A stretch of 64,000 bases of DNA from Chryseobacterium gleum (GCF_900636535.1 NZ_LR134289.1:806001-870000); one strand, 5' to 3'. Counted from the first letter of the stretch, positions 1 through 9,755 are shown. Numbers and translations: made by a program. The notes: generated by a model from the letters alone, not told the origin.

Positions 1-537
1 CAGGATATCAAACTGAAAGAACTTTATGCTGAAAAAGAAACGCTGACAGAGGCAGAATTTGAAAAAAGAAAGGCTGCAATCACCGATAAGGCGTGTCTCT
101 GTGTAGGTTTGGTAAACGCTGCTTATATGGAACAAAATCTTGAAATCAAAGGTGAAAAACAAGGCGTTGTGATATGTCCAGGACCCAATATTGCCTTTTT
201 TGATAAGGAGGTTTCCCTTTCAGATATGGTAAAACATATTTACGGAAATACGAATATTCTTCCCGATAACCAACGTCCGAATATGTTTATTAATGAACTG
301 AAAATGTACGTGGAATATCTGAGAAAGGAAATTACAGATTCATCAGTACAGATCACCCATTCGCAAACCAAGAAGTGGAATACTTTCAGGAAAAATGTAC
401 TTGAAGGGATAAAATACTATCAGGAGCTTTTTAAAAATTCTTCACACTTCAGAAACGGATTATCTGTTATCAATCACCAATTACAAGAATATCAACTTCA
501 GCTTATGGCCATTGAGATTCCACAGGTTGAAAAATAA
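1..537 (+). CDS. C-terminal part of an unidentified protein (5' end outside the window)
   Basis: The reading frame is open from base 1 and ends in TAA at 535-537, so only the last 178 codons are present. The visible part begins with a charged helix-like stretch and then has CLCVGLVNAAYM followed by VVICPGPNIAFF and a region ending HIYGN. The remaining ~110 residues look helical. A TTG inside the frame at 109 is not a credible start because conserved-looking protein precedes it. I do not recognise the family with enough certainty to name a function. A 172-base inverted-repeat element lies immediately downstream. Confidence 0.75.
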   Translation, partial: QDIKLKELYAEKETLTEAEFEKRKAAITDKACLCVGLVNAAYMEQNLEIKGEKQGVVICPGPNIAFFDKEVSLSDMVKHIYGNTNILPDNQRPNMFINELKMYVEYLRKEITDSSVQITHSQTKKWNTFRKNVLEGIKYYQELFKNSSHFRNGLSVINHQLQEYQLQLMAIEIPQVEK

Positions 538-550
538 CTATATTTTTATC

Positions 551-722
551 GGAAAACGCAGAGAGGCAAAGATTTATGAAATGATCATGCATTTAAGACG
601 TATGAAAATCAAAGATTTTCAGCAAGTATCCATCCATTGTACGGTATACAGTTGTATCTGCGATAAAATCCTTGCGCCTTATAGCATCATTACGAGTAAG
701 GTTTTGCGTCTTTGCGTTCTCC
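551..722. repeat. Intergenic element with terminal inverted repeats
   Basis: The left end (GGAAAACGCAGAGAGGCAAA, 551-570) is an imperfect inverted copy of the right end (about 700-722, with GCGTCTTTGCGTTCTCC). The interior has AAATCAAAGATTTTC, also seen in spirit in the elements at 41.3 and 48.2 kb. This looks like a MITE-like or transcript-folding element. It explains most of the 319-base gap between the left-edge gene and the aldo/keto reductase. A 78-codon frame across it is not credible as a gene. Confidence 0.55.
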
Positions 723-856
723 AACAGATAATAGGCAAAAAAACTTAGTAAACATCAGCATTTTCATTCATAATAACTATAGAGAAAATGGCTATTTTAA
801 ATATTCTTCAGATTTAATATTTCCTACCTTAGCAGTCACTTAGTAAAATTATTTTT

Positions 857-1801
857 ATGGAAAAAAGAAAAATCAAAAACACTGATTTAACGATTGCCCC
901 AATCAATTTCGGAGGGAATGTTTTTGGATGGACGCTGGATGAGAAGCAGTCATTTGATATACTGGACCGTTTTACAGAAGCAGGATTCAACTTTATAGAC
1001 ACGGCAGATACTTATTCATGGTGGGTGAACGGGAAAGGCGGACAGTCTGAAGAAATTATCGGAAAATGGATGAAAAGCCGTAACAACCGTAACGATATTG
1101 TTTTGGCAACAAAAGTAGGTTCACAAACAAAAGAACATGGCTTTGATATCAGCAGAAAGCATATCTTAAAATCCGTAGATGAGTCACTGCAGAGACTTCA
1201 GACGGATCATATTGATCTCTATTATACCCATTTTGATGACGATACCACTCCGGTAGAAGAAACGCTGTCCGCTTATGATGAGATTATTAAAGCAGGAAAA
1301 GTACGGTATATTGCAGCTTCCAATCTGTCTCCGGAACGTCTGAAAGCATCATTTGACGCGGCAGAAAAGAATAATCTTCCTAAATATGTTGCATTGCAGC
1401 CTCATTATAACCTGGTGGAAAGAGAAGGTTTTGAGCAAAACTATGCCCCTTTGGCGGATCAGTTTGATTTAAGTGTGTTTCCATATTGGTCTCTGGCAGC
1501 TGGCTTTTTAACAGGTAAATACCGTACGGAAGCAGATCTTGCAAAAAGTGCGAGAGGTGAAGGGGTAAGAAAATATTTAAATGATAAAGGACTTGATGTT
1601 TTAAAGGCTTTGGACCAGGTAAGTGCCAAGCATAATACCACACAGGGAACCGTTTCCCTGGCATGGCTGTTATCGAATCCATTGATCACAGCACCTATTG
1701 TAAGTGCTACGAGTGCATCACAGCTGGAAACAGTATTCAATGCGCCAAAGCTTGTTTTGGATCAGGAAGATATTGATCTGCTCAATAACGCAAGCAACTA
1801 A
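857..1801 (+). CDS. Aldo/keto reductase (Tas/YajO-like)
   Basis: This 314-residue protein has a full-length aldo/keto reductase TIM barrel and uses NADPH to reduce carbonyl compounds; its substrate cannot be told from sequence. The tetrad is visible as D and Y in FIDTADTYSWW, K in LATKVGS and H in LYYTHFD. The C-terminal cofactor loop has the expected SLAWLLSNP and PIVSATSASQL segments. It starts at ATG 857 after an AT-rich leader containing TACCTTAG at 825-832, one mismatch from the Bacteroidota -7 box. It is a single-gene unit closed by a terminator at 1832. Confidence 0.93.
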   Translation: MEKRKIKNTDLTIAPINFGGNVFGWTLDEKQSFDILDRFTEAGFNFIDTADTYSWWVNGKGGQSEEIIGKWMKSRNNRNDIVLATKVGSQTKEHGFDISRKHILKSVDESLQRLQTDHIDLYYTHFDDDTTPVEETLSAYDEIIKAGKVRYIAASNLSPERLKASFDAAEKNNLPKYVALQPHYNLVEREGFEQNYAPLADQFDLSVFPYWSLAAGFLTGKYRTEADLAKSARGEGVRKYLNDKGLDVLKALDQVSAKHNTTQGTVSLAWLLSNPLITAPIVSATSASQLETVFNAPKLVLDQEDIDLLNNASN

Positions 1802-1831
1802 TTTTTTCGACTTTCATTATAGATTAAAAAG

Positions 1832-1862
1832 AAATCCGTTCAGCTATTGAACGGATTTTTTG
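1832..1862 (+). terminator. Rho-independent terminator after the aldo/keto reductase
   Basis: AAATCCGTTCA (1832-1842) pairs perfectly with TGAACGGATTT (1848-1858) across a five-base loop and is followed by a T run. Confidence 0.85.
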
Positions 1863-1952
1863 TTATTCGACCATGCTTACCACCCTGTCAAAATCCTTTG
1901 AATTCAGAGGAGAGGAATTGAGTTCTTCAGGTGTCATATTGTACGTCAATAT

Positions 1953-3800
1953 TTAATCAGAGTATTCTTTCAGAAGCTGTCTGTAGCTCATCAATATAGA
2001 TGATTTAGAAATAAATCCTATAAAATCATTATTTTCACTCACTACCGGAAGATTCCAGACACCGGTATCATCAAAAGTCTGGAGAATATCCAGTGGCTTA
2101 TTTTCACGGTGAAGAACTGCCGGTGGTGCTTTCATAATCTGAGTGATCGATTGGGAAGTTTCTATTTCTTTATTAAAGAGATAAGGTCTTATATCGTCCA
2201 GGGTAAGCACTCCTTTCAGCTTTCTGCTGTCATCTACAACAGCGAAAATATTTTTATCTCCGTTCTTTACCATTTCAAACAGTTCCGTAACCGAAGCATT
2301 CTGATTGATGGTCTGAGAGTATTGATCAATAAAATCCTCCGTTCTTAAAGCAAAGAGCAGGTTTTTATCATGTTTATTGGTGAATATTTTTCCCTGATCT
2401 GCCAAAGATTTCAGTTCCGGAGAAATTGGTGAGAACCATTTGGCAATAAGATAAGATATCACGGAAACAATCATTAGCGGGATAAACAAATCATATCCGA
2501 AACTGGATTCTGCGATCAGAAATATTGCAGTAAGCGGGGCATACAGTACACCGCTCATTGCTCCGGCCATTCCAACCAGAACAAGATTGGTCACAGGAAC
2601 ATCTGTAAATCCCAGATGCTGGCATACCAGTGCAAACAAATACCCTAAAGTTCCGCCGGCAAAAAGAGACGGGGCAAAATTCCCTCCGTTTCCACCACTG
2701 AATATGGTAAAAGAAGTAGCAAAACCTTTTAAAAGCAGAACCAGAACTAAAAATATGATAATCGTCCAGTCACCGATTTCAAAATATCTGAAAAAACTGT
2801 TTTCAATAATAGAGTAGGTATTCCCGTTTGTAAAGGCTTTCACGGTTTCATACCCTTCCCCGAATAAAGGTGGAAACAAAACGCATAACAGCGAAAGAAC
2901 AGCGCCTCCAAACATCGCTTTACGCATTCTTGAAAGCTGAAGTCCCTTTATGAAATGTTCCACTTTTTGAGAAATAACCACAAAATAACGGGCATATAAA
3001 CCTGTAACAATCCCTAAAATAAGATAGTAGGGAACATTTTTATAATTGAAGGCATCTCTGGTATAAAACCTGAAAAGCACATCTTCCTGAAGTAAAATTC
3101 TTGACAAGAGACTTCCGCAGACTGCTGCAACTACCAAAGGAATAAAGTCTGTAAAAACTACTCCGGTTAGAAGAATTTCAAAAGCAAACATGATCCCTGC
3201 AATTGGCGCATTAAATGCTGAAGCAATCCCGGCAGTAGCACCAGCTGCCAGCAGCAAAGTACGTTCTTTATAACTTAGCCTGTAGGTTTGCGCATAGTTT
3301 GAACCAATAGCAGCTCCGGTAACGGCAATGGGACTCTCCAGTCCTGCAGATCCACCCAATCCCACGGTAACAGCACTCTGTATCACCTGGGAATACATTT
3401 TAACGGAAGCCACAATGCTGGAATTCTGTGCAATCTCATACAAAATAGCTCCTATTCCTTTACGGTCCTGCCCTTTGAAAAGTGTCAGAACAATCATGGT
3501 AGTCAGGACAATCCCTAAAAAAGGAAAAACGATATAGAATAAAATCTGATATTCAAAATGTACTTTATTGGTAATAAAATAATGAATATTGTGTACCAGA
3601 GTTTTAAGAATCACTCCTGCGAGGCCGGCCGTACAGCCTACAAGAATCCCGGAAAGCACAAGAAACTGGTTCCTGCTCAGTCTGTTGTTCAGCCAATGCA
3701 GAATAAGCTCATAACTGCGTGCTTTTTCCAATCCGTATTTCTGGAAATCTCTTTTAAATTTAAGGAAGCTCAGGTACTTTTTTTTGTTGTGAATTTTCAC
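1953..3800 (-). CDS. ClC-family chloride channel/transporter with C-terminal CBS pair
   Basis: This 615-residue polytopic membrane protein has a ClC core at about residues 45-455 and two CBS domains at about 490-610. The core shows GGSAGLESP (equivalent of GREGP; gating Glu is E155), FNAPIAGIMFAFEIL and GGNFAPSLFAGG (equivalent of GxFxP). The internal proton glutamate of ClC antiporters, which follows the first Glu of the E-E pair, is isoleucine here (E208-I209). The GSGIP loop is also altered (RKGIG, residues 113-117). These changes suggest channel-like or altered coupling, but this is inference. The start is GTG at 3800; no in-frame ATG lies upstream. The CBS pair probably senses a nucleotide or ionic strength. 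Confidence 0.9.
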   Translation of the reverse strand: MKIHNKKKYLSFLKFKRDFQKYGLEKARSYELILHWLNNRLSRNQFLVLSGILVGCTAGLAGVILKTLVHNIHYFITNKVHFEYQILFYIVFPFLGIVLTTMIVLTLFKGQDRKGIGAILYEIAQNSSIVASVKMYSQVIQSAVTVGLGGSAGLESPIAVTGAAIGSNYAQTYRLSYKERTLLLAAGATAGIASAFNAPIAGIMFAFEILLTGVVFTDFIPLVVAAVCGSLLSRILLQEDVLFRFYTRDAFNYKNVPYYLILGIVTGLYARYFVVISQKVEHFIKGLQLSRMRKAMFGGAVLSLLCVLFPPLFGEGYETVKAFTNGNTYSIIENSFFRYFEIGDWTIIIFLVLVLLLKGFATSFTIFSGGNGGNFAPSLFAGGTLGYLFALVCQHLGFTDVPVTNLVLVGMAGAMSGVLYAPLTAIFLIAESSFGYDLFIPLMIVSVISYLIAKWFSPISPELKSLADQGKIFTNKHDKNLLFALRTEDFIDQYSQTINQNASVTELFEMVKNGDKNIFAVVDDSRKLKGVLTLDDIRPYLFNKEIETSQSITQIMKAPPAVLHRENKPLDILQTFDDTGVWNLPVVSENNDFIGFISKSSILMSYRQLLKEYSD

Positions 3801-3918
3801 CTTGGAAACATTTTTATGCTGCTATGAAACAGATACAGCTCCGTAAATTTATGAAATATCTTACAAAAAACAGCCAAAAGCAGGTTTTTCAACCTTTATC
3901 TTGTCAGATTTTTCCTGT

Positions 3919-4918
3919 TTATGATGATTCTATTTTGTTTGATTTTCCTGATAAAAGTAAGCCTGCAGCCATTGCTCCTATGAGTCCGGCACCTGCCCAT
4001 AGCAAAGTTTTTTTAGGAAAGGAAAACAATGTTTTTCCGTCTATTCCCATATTACCTTCGGAGGGCTCTAAAACATTTCCTCCCGTTTTATTATCCTTAT
4101 TAGCATTTTTCATTACCATACGCATTCCTGCTGAAGAGACATAACGGATGATTCCAGGAACCATTTCATATAAATTTTTAAATACAATGGCAGACCAGTC
4201 CGGATAGATGACTTCTTTTGGATTTTTAGCGGTCTTTACAATTGCAGAAGCCAGTTTCCGGGGATCAAAAGAGGGTGGAGGGGTACTCAGTTTTATTCCT
4301 GAATAATTGGCAGCATGCTCTATTCCCGAAGATTTCTGAAAACCGGGATACAATGCACAGATATGAATATCCGGAAAATCTGAAACCTCCCCCTGTAATG
4401 TTTCCACCATACCGCGAACTCCGAATTTTGAGGCTGTATACGCTGTTCCATACGGTGCCGGCATCCATCCGCCAATAGAAATATTATTGAGCAGTACTCC
4501 TTTTTTTTTGCTTTTTAAATACAGGAAGTACCGCATGAGCTGCGTGCATGTATCCTAAGAGATTTGTTTTAACAATCTGGTCTGTAACATCTACCGGAAT
4601 TTCCTCAAATTTACCAAATGCCAAAACTCCCGCATTATTTACCCAATAATCAATTTTGCCACTGAATTCAAGGGCTTGTTTGACAAGATTCTGAACATCT
4701 TCAGCTACGGAAGTATCGGTAGGTACTGCAATTACAGTAGCCCCGAGCTTTCTGCATAATTCTGCTGTCTCTTTAAGTGCGTCTTCACCTCTTGCTGCCA
4801 GAACAAGGTCTGCACCCTGTTCTGCAAAAGCCTCTGCTGTGGCTTTACCAACTCCGCTTGATGCTCCTGTAATAACCACTGTTTCTCCGAAAAAAGGAGG
4901 TCTTCTTTGATTTTTCAT
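3919..4918 (-). pseudogene. Short-chain dehydrogenase/reductase, frameshifted in a poly-A run
   Basis: The N-terminal half (4484-4918) has the Rossmann motif TGASSGVGKA and the NNAG motif. The C-terminal half (3919 to about 4510) carries the NISIGG serine region and the YTASK active site. They lie in different frames. On the coding strand, nine A residues near 4501-4509 cause the shift; removing one A gives a continuous Q-K-K-G-V-L-L-N-N reading and a product of about 332 residues with a C-terminal hydrophobic segment (LLWAGAGLIGAMAAGLLL). As written the first half stops before the catalytic Tyr. This is either a real inactivating or phase-variable slip, or a homopolymer base-calling error. 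Confidence 0.85.
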
Positions 4919-4953
4919 ACTATAAGATTTTAGTGTTGGTGTTTATTATGTAA

Positions 4954-6225
4954 TTATGCGTTGCCTGTCGTATTTCTTTTCGGAAAAAGAATAAGCCTGA
5001 TGGATGGATTGTTGGTGATAAATAAACGGAACCAGTCCACTGCCAGCTGAATTTTGTTTTTGAACCCTACAAGAGGAATAATGTGAATAAAAAGCCAGGT
5101 GAGCCAGGCAATAAAACCATTAAAGGAATGCTTCGGAAGATCCACTACAGCATTGTATTTTGAAATGATAGCCATACTTCCTTTATCATTGTAATGAAAC
5201 GGCTCCAGCACTTTTCCATCTTCTATACGTTTGAAATTGGCGGCAAGATTTTTACCCTGCTGAATGGCAACCTGAGCCAGCTGAGGATGCCCCTTAGGAT
5301 ATTTTTCTTCTGAAAGCATCAGTGCTATGTCTCCCAGTGCATAAATAGTATTGGTTCCTTCTACTTTATTATAGGCATCCACCAGAATTCTCCTTCCTTT
5401 TCCTATACTGTTTTCCGGCAATCCAGGAACTTCTTTTCCGATCACTCCGGAAGTCCAGATCAGCGTTTCTGTTTCAATAATGTTTCCGTCGCTTAAGATG
5501 ACTTTGTTATCGGTATAATCCTTTACAGAAACATTCAATACAATTTTAACACCTAATTCTTTCAGTTTTTCATAAGCTGTCTTCTGAGCCAGCTTACTCA
5601 TCGGGGAAAGAAGGGTAGGCAGTGCGTCTATAAGATAAAGATTGGAAAGGCCTAACTTAATTTCCGGATATTCTTTCTGAGCAATATACCTTCCCATCTC
5701 TGCAAGCATTCCTGCCAGTTCAACCCCTGTAGGACCACCACCTGCAATAACGATGTTCTGAAGCTTTTCGGCTTGTTTGATATCTTTATTACGGGCTGCT
5801 TCTTCAAGGGTAAGCAGGATATGATTTCTCAGGTAAAGTGCTTCTTCGATATTCTTCATTGGCAAGGCACATTTCTTTACATTTTCCATTCCGAAAAAGT
5901 TGGATTCTGTTCCCAGCGCCAATACCAGATAATCATAACCCAGAGTACCGGTATCCGTATCTATTGTTTTGTTTTCAGGATTTACCCTAATCAGGCTGCC
6001 CATATGGAATTTCACATTTCTATTGTTTGAAAACAGCTTTCTGAAAGGGTAGCTGATATTGGAAGCCTCTATAAAAGAAGTGGCCACCTGATAGATCAGG
6101 GGTGGAAAAAAATGATAGTTATTCTTATCGACCAGCGTTATTTTGAACCGTTTATCATTTTTGAGAGATTTGATAAGGTTAATACCCGCAAATCCTCCTC
6201 CTACGATTAGAATATGCTTTTTCAT
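4954..6225 (-). CDS. ndh: Type II NADH dehydrogenase (NADH:quinone oxidoreductase)
   Basis: This 423-residue single-subunit flavoenzyme passes electrons from NADH to the quinone pool at the inner face of the membrane without pumping protons. The N-terminal FAD fold shows ILIVGGGFAGINL, the second NAD fold shows IVIAGGGPTGVELAG, and TLIWTSGV and ALGD follow for FAD contacts. The C-terminal ~60 residues contain the amphipathic/hydrophobic segment (WLTWLFIHIIPLVGF) typical of membrane-bound NDH-2. The length matches the family. It lies 35 bases downstream of the broken SDR's start on the same strand, so the two may be co-transcribed. Confidence 0.93.
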   Translation of the reverse strand: MKKHILIVGGGFAGINLIKSLKNDKRFKITLVDKNNYHFFPPLIYQVATSFIEASNISYPFRKLFSNNRNVKFHMGSLIRVNPENKTIDTDTGTLGYDYLVLALGTESNFFGMENVKKCALPMKNIEEALYLRNHILLTLEEAARNKDIKQAEKLQNIVIAGGGPTGVELAGMLAEMGRYIAQKEYPEIKLGLSNLYLIDALPTLLSPMSKLAQKTAYEKLKELGVKIVLNVSVKDYTDNKVILSDGNIIETETLIWTSGVIGKEVPGLPENSIGKGRRILVDAYNKVEGTNTIYALGDIALMLSEEKYPKGHPQLAQVAIQQGKNLAANFKRIEDGKVLEPFHYNDKGSMAIISKYNAVVDLPKHSFNGFIAWLTWLFIHIIPLVGFKNKIQLAVDWFRLFITNNPSIRLILFPKRNTTGNA

Positions 6226-6450
6226 ATGAAATAATTTATTGAAATGGTGTATTACAGTTTATTCAATAACAAGACCAAAGAAGCGATGAAAAAAACATTT
6301 AACATAATATTTAAAATATCAAAAGAAGCCTTATAGCTTTACTCATTAAGGATTTCAAAAGGTTGAACACGATCTTTACTTTTAACGTTTCCATGATATC
6401 TGCACGATGTTTGCAGCCTGTTTATAACCAACACCATAAAATATTTCAAT

Positions 6451-7446
6451 ATGAAAACAGACATTTTAACAGAAAAACACCGACTGGGAATTGGTGGAGT
6501 AGCGATCGGAACTGCTTTCGAAAATATCACAGATGAGCAGGCTCATGAAATTCTGCAGACAGCATGGAATACAGGCATCAGATATTATGATACTTCGCCA
6601 TGGTACGGATTAACAAAAAGCGAACGAAGATTTGGAGATTTCCTGAAAGATCAGGAAAGAAATGATTTTGTTTTTTCAACCAAAGTGGGAAGGCTTTTCC
6701 GTGAAGTACCAGAAGCTGAGGTTCCGCCTACCATGTGGAAAAATCCATTGAATTATGATTTCCGCCATGATTATACTGCTGATGCTGTACAGAGGTCTAT
6801 TGAAGAAAGCCTGAAAAGAACCGGGCTGAACCATATTGATATCGTTTATATTCATGATTTATCCGAAGACCAGGTCGGTGACCGTTATCCCTATTTTCTG
6901 GAACAGGCCAGAAAAGGTGCTTTTAAGATTCTTTCCGAACTTAGAGATCAGGGTGTTATAAAAGCCTGGGGAATGGGTGTCAATAAAATAGAACCTATCT
7001 TAGACTGTATTGAATCTGCAGATCCGGATATCTGTCTTTCTGCAACACAATACTCAATCCTCGAACATGAAGATGCGGTGGACCGTCTTCTTCCTACTGT
7101 CAGAAAAGCTGGTGTAAAACTGGTTTCAGGAGCAGGATACAATTCAGGATATGTGGTAGGAAGGGAGCGTTACAATTATAAAGATGTCATCCCGAAAGGA
7201 ATGAGTGAAAAACGGGAACGGATGACTTCCATTGCTGAAAAGTACAGTATAAGTCTTGTTGATGCAGCACTCCATTTTGTATTGGCATCTGATGAATTTG
7301 CTTCCATTATCCCGGGAGCCAGCAAGCCTGAACAGGTAAAAGATAATAGGGAAGCCCTCAACACTGCTATTCCTGCTGAATTTTGGAAAGAATTAAAAAG
7401 TGAAAAGCTGATCTATGAAAAAGCCCAGGTTCCGGGAGAAAAATAA
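6451..7446 (+). CDS. Aldo/keto reductase (D-threo-aldose/L-fucose dehydrogenase-like)
   Basis: This 331-residue protein belongs to the aldo/keto reductase branch that contains L-fucose and D-threo-aldose 1-dehydrogenases. The catalytic tetrad is seen in YYDTSPWYG (D, Y), FSTKVGR (K) and IVYIHDL (H). GAGYNSGYV and SIIPGASKPEQV form the cofactor-binding C-terminal part. The leader carries GATGTTTG (6406-6413), one mismatch from the -7 consensus. It appears monocistronic. The exact sugar substrate is not readable from the sequence. Confidence 0.9.
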   Translation: MKTDILTEKHRLGIGGVAIGTAFENITDEQAHEILQTAWNTGIRYYDTSPWYGLTKSERRFGDFLKDQERNDFVFSTKVGRLFREVPEAEVPPTMWKNPLNYDFRHDYTADAVQRSIEESLKRTGLNHIDIVYIHDLSEDQVGDRYPYFLEQARKGAFKILSELRDQGVIKAWGMGVNKIEPILDCIESADPDICLSATQYSILEHEDAVDRLLPTVRKAGVKLVSGAGYNSGYVVGRERYNYKDVIPKGMSEKRERMTSIAEKYSISLVDAALHFVLASDEFASIIPGASKPEQVKDNREALNTAIPAEFWKELKSEKLIYEKAQVPGEK

Positions 7447-7509
7447 CCGGATAGAAAATCAGATAGCGTTAGGAAACGCAATAAGAAAAAGAATTTTTAG
7501 TTGTAAAAA

Positions 7510-7560
7510 ATATTGTAGAAATAAGGATTTTGTCTCTGATAAAATCCTATTTTACAATAT
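7510..7560. other. Long imperfect hairpin upstream of the two-component system
   Basis: ATATTGTAGAAATAAGG (from 7510) folds against CCTATTTTACAATAT (ending 7560), extended by ATTTT/AAAAT around a loop of about nine bases. It lacks a clean T tail, so it may be a weak terminator for the aldo/keto reductase or a protein-binding site. Confidence 0.45.
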
Positions 7561-7617
7561 CATATACATCTCTTAGGAGAGATCGTAATCAGAAATTGAT
7601 ATAACAGATGCATTATA

Positions 7618-7651
7618 TTCAAAATTTCTTCAAAATTTAATGATAGCTTTA
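7618..7651 (+). promoter_or_regulatory. Putative response-regulator box and -7 element of the regulator gene
   Basis: TTCAAAATTT occurs twice in tandem (7618-7627 and 7629-7638), an 11-base period typical of OmpR/PhoB-family sites. Five bases later comes TAGCTTTA (7644-7651), one mismatch from TAnnTTTG. The same arrangement appears at 9756-9789. The -7 element lies so close to the ATG that the transcript would be nearly leaderless. Confidence 0.5.
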
Positions 7652-7655
7652 TCGC

Positions 7656-8330
7656 ATGAAAATTCTGATTGTTGAAGACGAAGCTGAGCTCGCGAAAAGT
7701 ATTTCCGAATATCTGTCCGGAGAAAGTTATCTCTGTGAACATGCCGCTACATTTGATGAAGCCATGAATAAAACAGAGGCTTTTGACTATGACTGTATTT
7801 TGCTGGATATCATGCTTCCCGACGGCAATGGTCTGAAAATTCTGGAAGAATTAAAGAAACAGCAGAAACAGGACGGTGTTATTATTATTTCTGCCAAAAA
7901 CGCTTTGGATGATAAAATTGAAGGCCTGAAGCTGGGAGCCGATGACTATCTTACCAAACCTTTTCATCTTTCTGAACTGATGGCAAGGGTATATTCTGTG
8001 ATCCGCCGGAAACAGTTCAGCAGCTCCAACGTAGTGAAACAAAATGAGCTTCAGATAGATCTGTTGGCTAAAACAGTGACCGTAAATAATGAAACGATTT
8101 CATTAACGAAAAAAGAATTCGATCTCTTGATTTATTTTATCGGAAATAAAAATAAAGTGATCTCCAAAAGTACACTTGCAGAACACCTTTCCGGAGATCT
8201 GGCAGATATGCTTGACAATCATGATTTTGTTTATGCTCATGTAAAAAACCTTAAGAAAAAACTGTATGATGCGGGATGCGGACATTATCTCAAAACGGTA
8301 TATGGAACAGGGTATAAGTGGGAGAATTGA
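7656..8330 (+). CDS. OmpR/PhoB-family response regulator
   Basis: This 224-residue protein has a receiver domain (residues 1-115) and a winged-helix DNA-binding domain (about 125-222). The acidic pocket is VEDE near the N-terminus, the phospho-acceptor is D51 in CILLDIMLPDG, and the conserved lysine is K101 in YLTKPF. The output domain ends with the usual TVYGTGYKW wing. It precedes its cognate kinase by about 110 bases. Direct repeats upstream suggest autoregulation and control of the downstream membrane-protein operon. Confidence 0.95.
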   Translation: MKILIVEDEAELAKSISEYLSGESYLCEHAATFDEAMNKTEAFDYDCILLDIMLPDGNGLKILEELKKQQKQDGVIIISAKNALDDKIEGLKLGADDYLTKPFHLSELMARVYSVIRRKQFSSSNVVKQNELQIDLLAKTVTVNNETISLTKKEFDLLIYFIGNKNKVISKSTLAEHLSGDLADMLDNHDFVYAHVKNLKKKLYDAGCGHYLKTVYGTGYKWEN

Positions 8331-8443
8331 TAATTGATAGTTGAAGGTTGAAGGTGAAAAATGATTATCTTTTGTATATTACTTAAACTTTAAATCCTGA
8401 ACTTTAAACCTTAAACACTATAAATTTATAATTCATAACTATT

Positions 8444-9730
8444 GTGAAGCCTCTATTAACAAAAACCACCAAACCCTTTCTTATCTACGTATTGATTGTA
8501 CTGATGATCAGTATTCCTGTGTATTATTTTGTAGTGGATACGATCTGGAAAAATGAGCTGGATGAGCATAACCAGATTATTATAGAGAAAACAGCTTTTG
8601 AGTTTAACCGTTTAAAGCTTTCTGATGAAGCATTGGAAAAAAGTCTTGAATTATGGAATCAAATCCAGCCTGAAACCAATATTGAAAAGATTTCTCCCGG
8701 TCAGATCAGAAGAGACACAGTTTATACCTATGAAAAGCAGCTGCCTTTTATTTCAGAACAAAAAAAGGAACGTTACAGATGCCTTAAAAAAGTAGTTTAT
8801 CTGCATAACAAACCTTATCTTTTTACCATACAGACCAATATTGAAGAATCCCATGAAACCATAGCTGTGATTGCGATGATCACCATATTCTTTTTTGTGG
8901 TTATTGTTGTCGGACTTTTATATCTGAACAGAAAGCTGTCCTCATCCATCTGGAAACCATTCAGGGATACGTTAGATCAATTGAAGACTTTTAATCTTAA
9001 CAGTCAGATTACCATAGAATTTCCAGTTTCTGATACTTCAGAATTTGAAGAACTTAATCAATCTCTTTACAAACTGATTGAGCGAAACATATCTACTTAT
9101 AAGACCCAGAAAGAATTCACTGAAAATGCATCTCATGAGCTGCAGACCCCACTTGCTATTATTAAAAACAAACTGGACATTTTACTTCAGGATCAGGATC
9201 TTACTGAAAAGCAATACAGAATTGCAGAAGATATCAACAAAGCACTTACAAGAAGTTCCCGTATCAATAAAAACCTTTTGCTTCTCGCGAAAATTGACAA
9301 TAACCAGTTTGACCATACAGAAACAATTTTCTTTGATCAGCTGCTTCATCAAAGTATTGAAATTCTCAAAGAGCATTTTGAACAAAAAAATATTTCAGCC
9401 ACTGAAAGTATTTCAAATGATGTACAAGTAAACGGGAACAGTATTCTGACAGAAATATTGATCAACAATCTCATCATCAATGCTATCCGCCATACTTCAC
9501 CGGGAGGTTCTGTGTCTATAGAATTAAATCAATCTTATTTTGAAGTTTCCAACTCAGGAACTGAAAAACTGAATACAGAAGCATTGTTCAAAAGATTTTC
9601 TAAATTTTCGGCGGACAACAACGGAAGTGGCTTAGGACTGTCTATCATACAGGAAATAGGCAGGCTGCACCAATGGATGATCAGCTACAGATTTGAAAAC
9701 GGCCTCCATATTTTCACCGTTAAATTTTAG
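8444..9730 (+). CDS. Sensor histidine kinase partner of the upstream response regulator
   Basis: This 428-residue kinase has two membrane segments (about residues 10-33 and 141-161) that flank a ~105-residue periplasmic sensor domain. HisKA follows with H231 in ENASHELQTPL, then HATPase_c with the N box (LIINAIRHT) and G box SGLGLSIIQEIG. The start is GTG at 8444. The C-terminal ATPase domain is compact, ending soon after the G2 region. The stimulus is unknown; regulation of a DUF347 protein, a barrel receptor and a PAP2 phosphatase points to the envelope (inference). Confidence 0.93.
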   Translation: MKPLLTKTTKPFLIYVLIVLMISIPVYYFVVDTIWKNELDEHNQIIIEKTAFEFNRLKLSDEALEKSLELWNQIQPETNIEKISPGQIRRDTVYTYEKQLPFISEQKKERYRCLKKVVYLHNKPYLFTIQTNIEESHETIAVIAMITIFFFVVIVVGLLYLNRKLSSSIWKPFRDTLDQLKTFNLNSQITIEFPVSDTSEFEELNQSLYKLIERNISTYKTQKEFTENASHELQTPLAIIKNKLDILLQDQDLTEKQYRIAEDINKALTRSSRINKNLLLLAKIDNNQFDHTETIFFDQLLHQSIEILKEHFEQKNISATESISNDVQVNGNSILTEILINNLIINAIRHTSPGGSVSIELNQSYFEVSNSGTEKLNTEALFKRFSKFSADNNGSGLGLSIIQEIGRLHQWMISYRFENGLHIFTVKF

Positions 9731-9755
9731 TTAAAAAAATTTCCGAACCCAACAA

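Noticed and set aside
512..748. 78-codon plus-strand ORF
   Set aside because: It overlaps the end of the left-edge gene in another frame and lies in the inverted-repeat element; the protein has no recognisable pattern.
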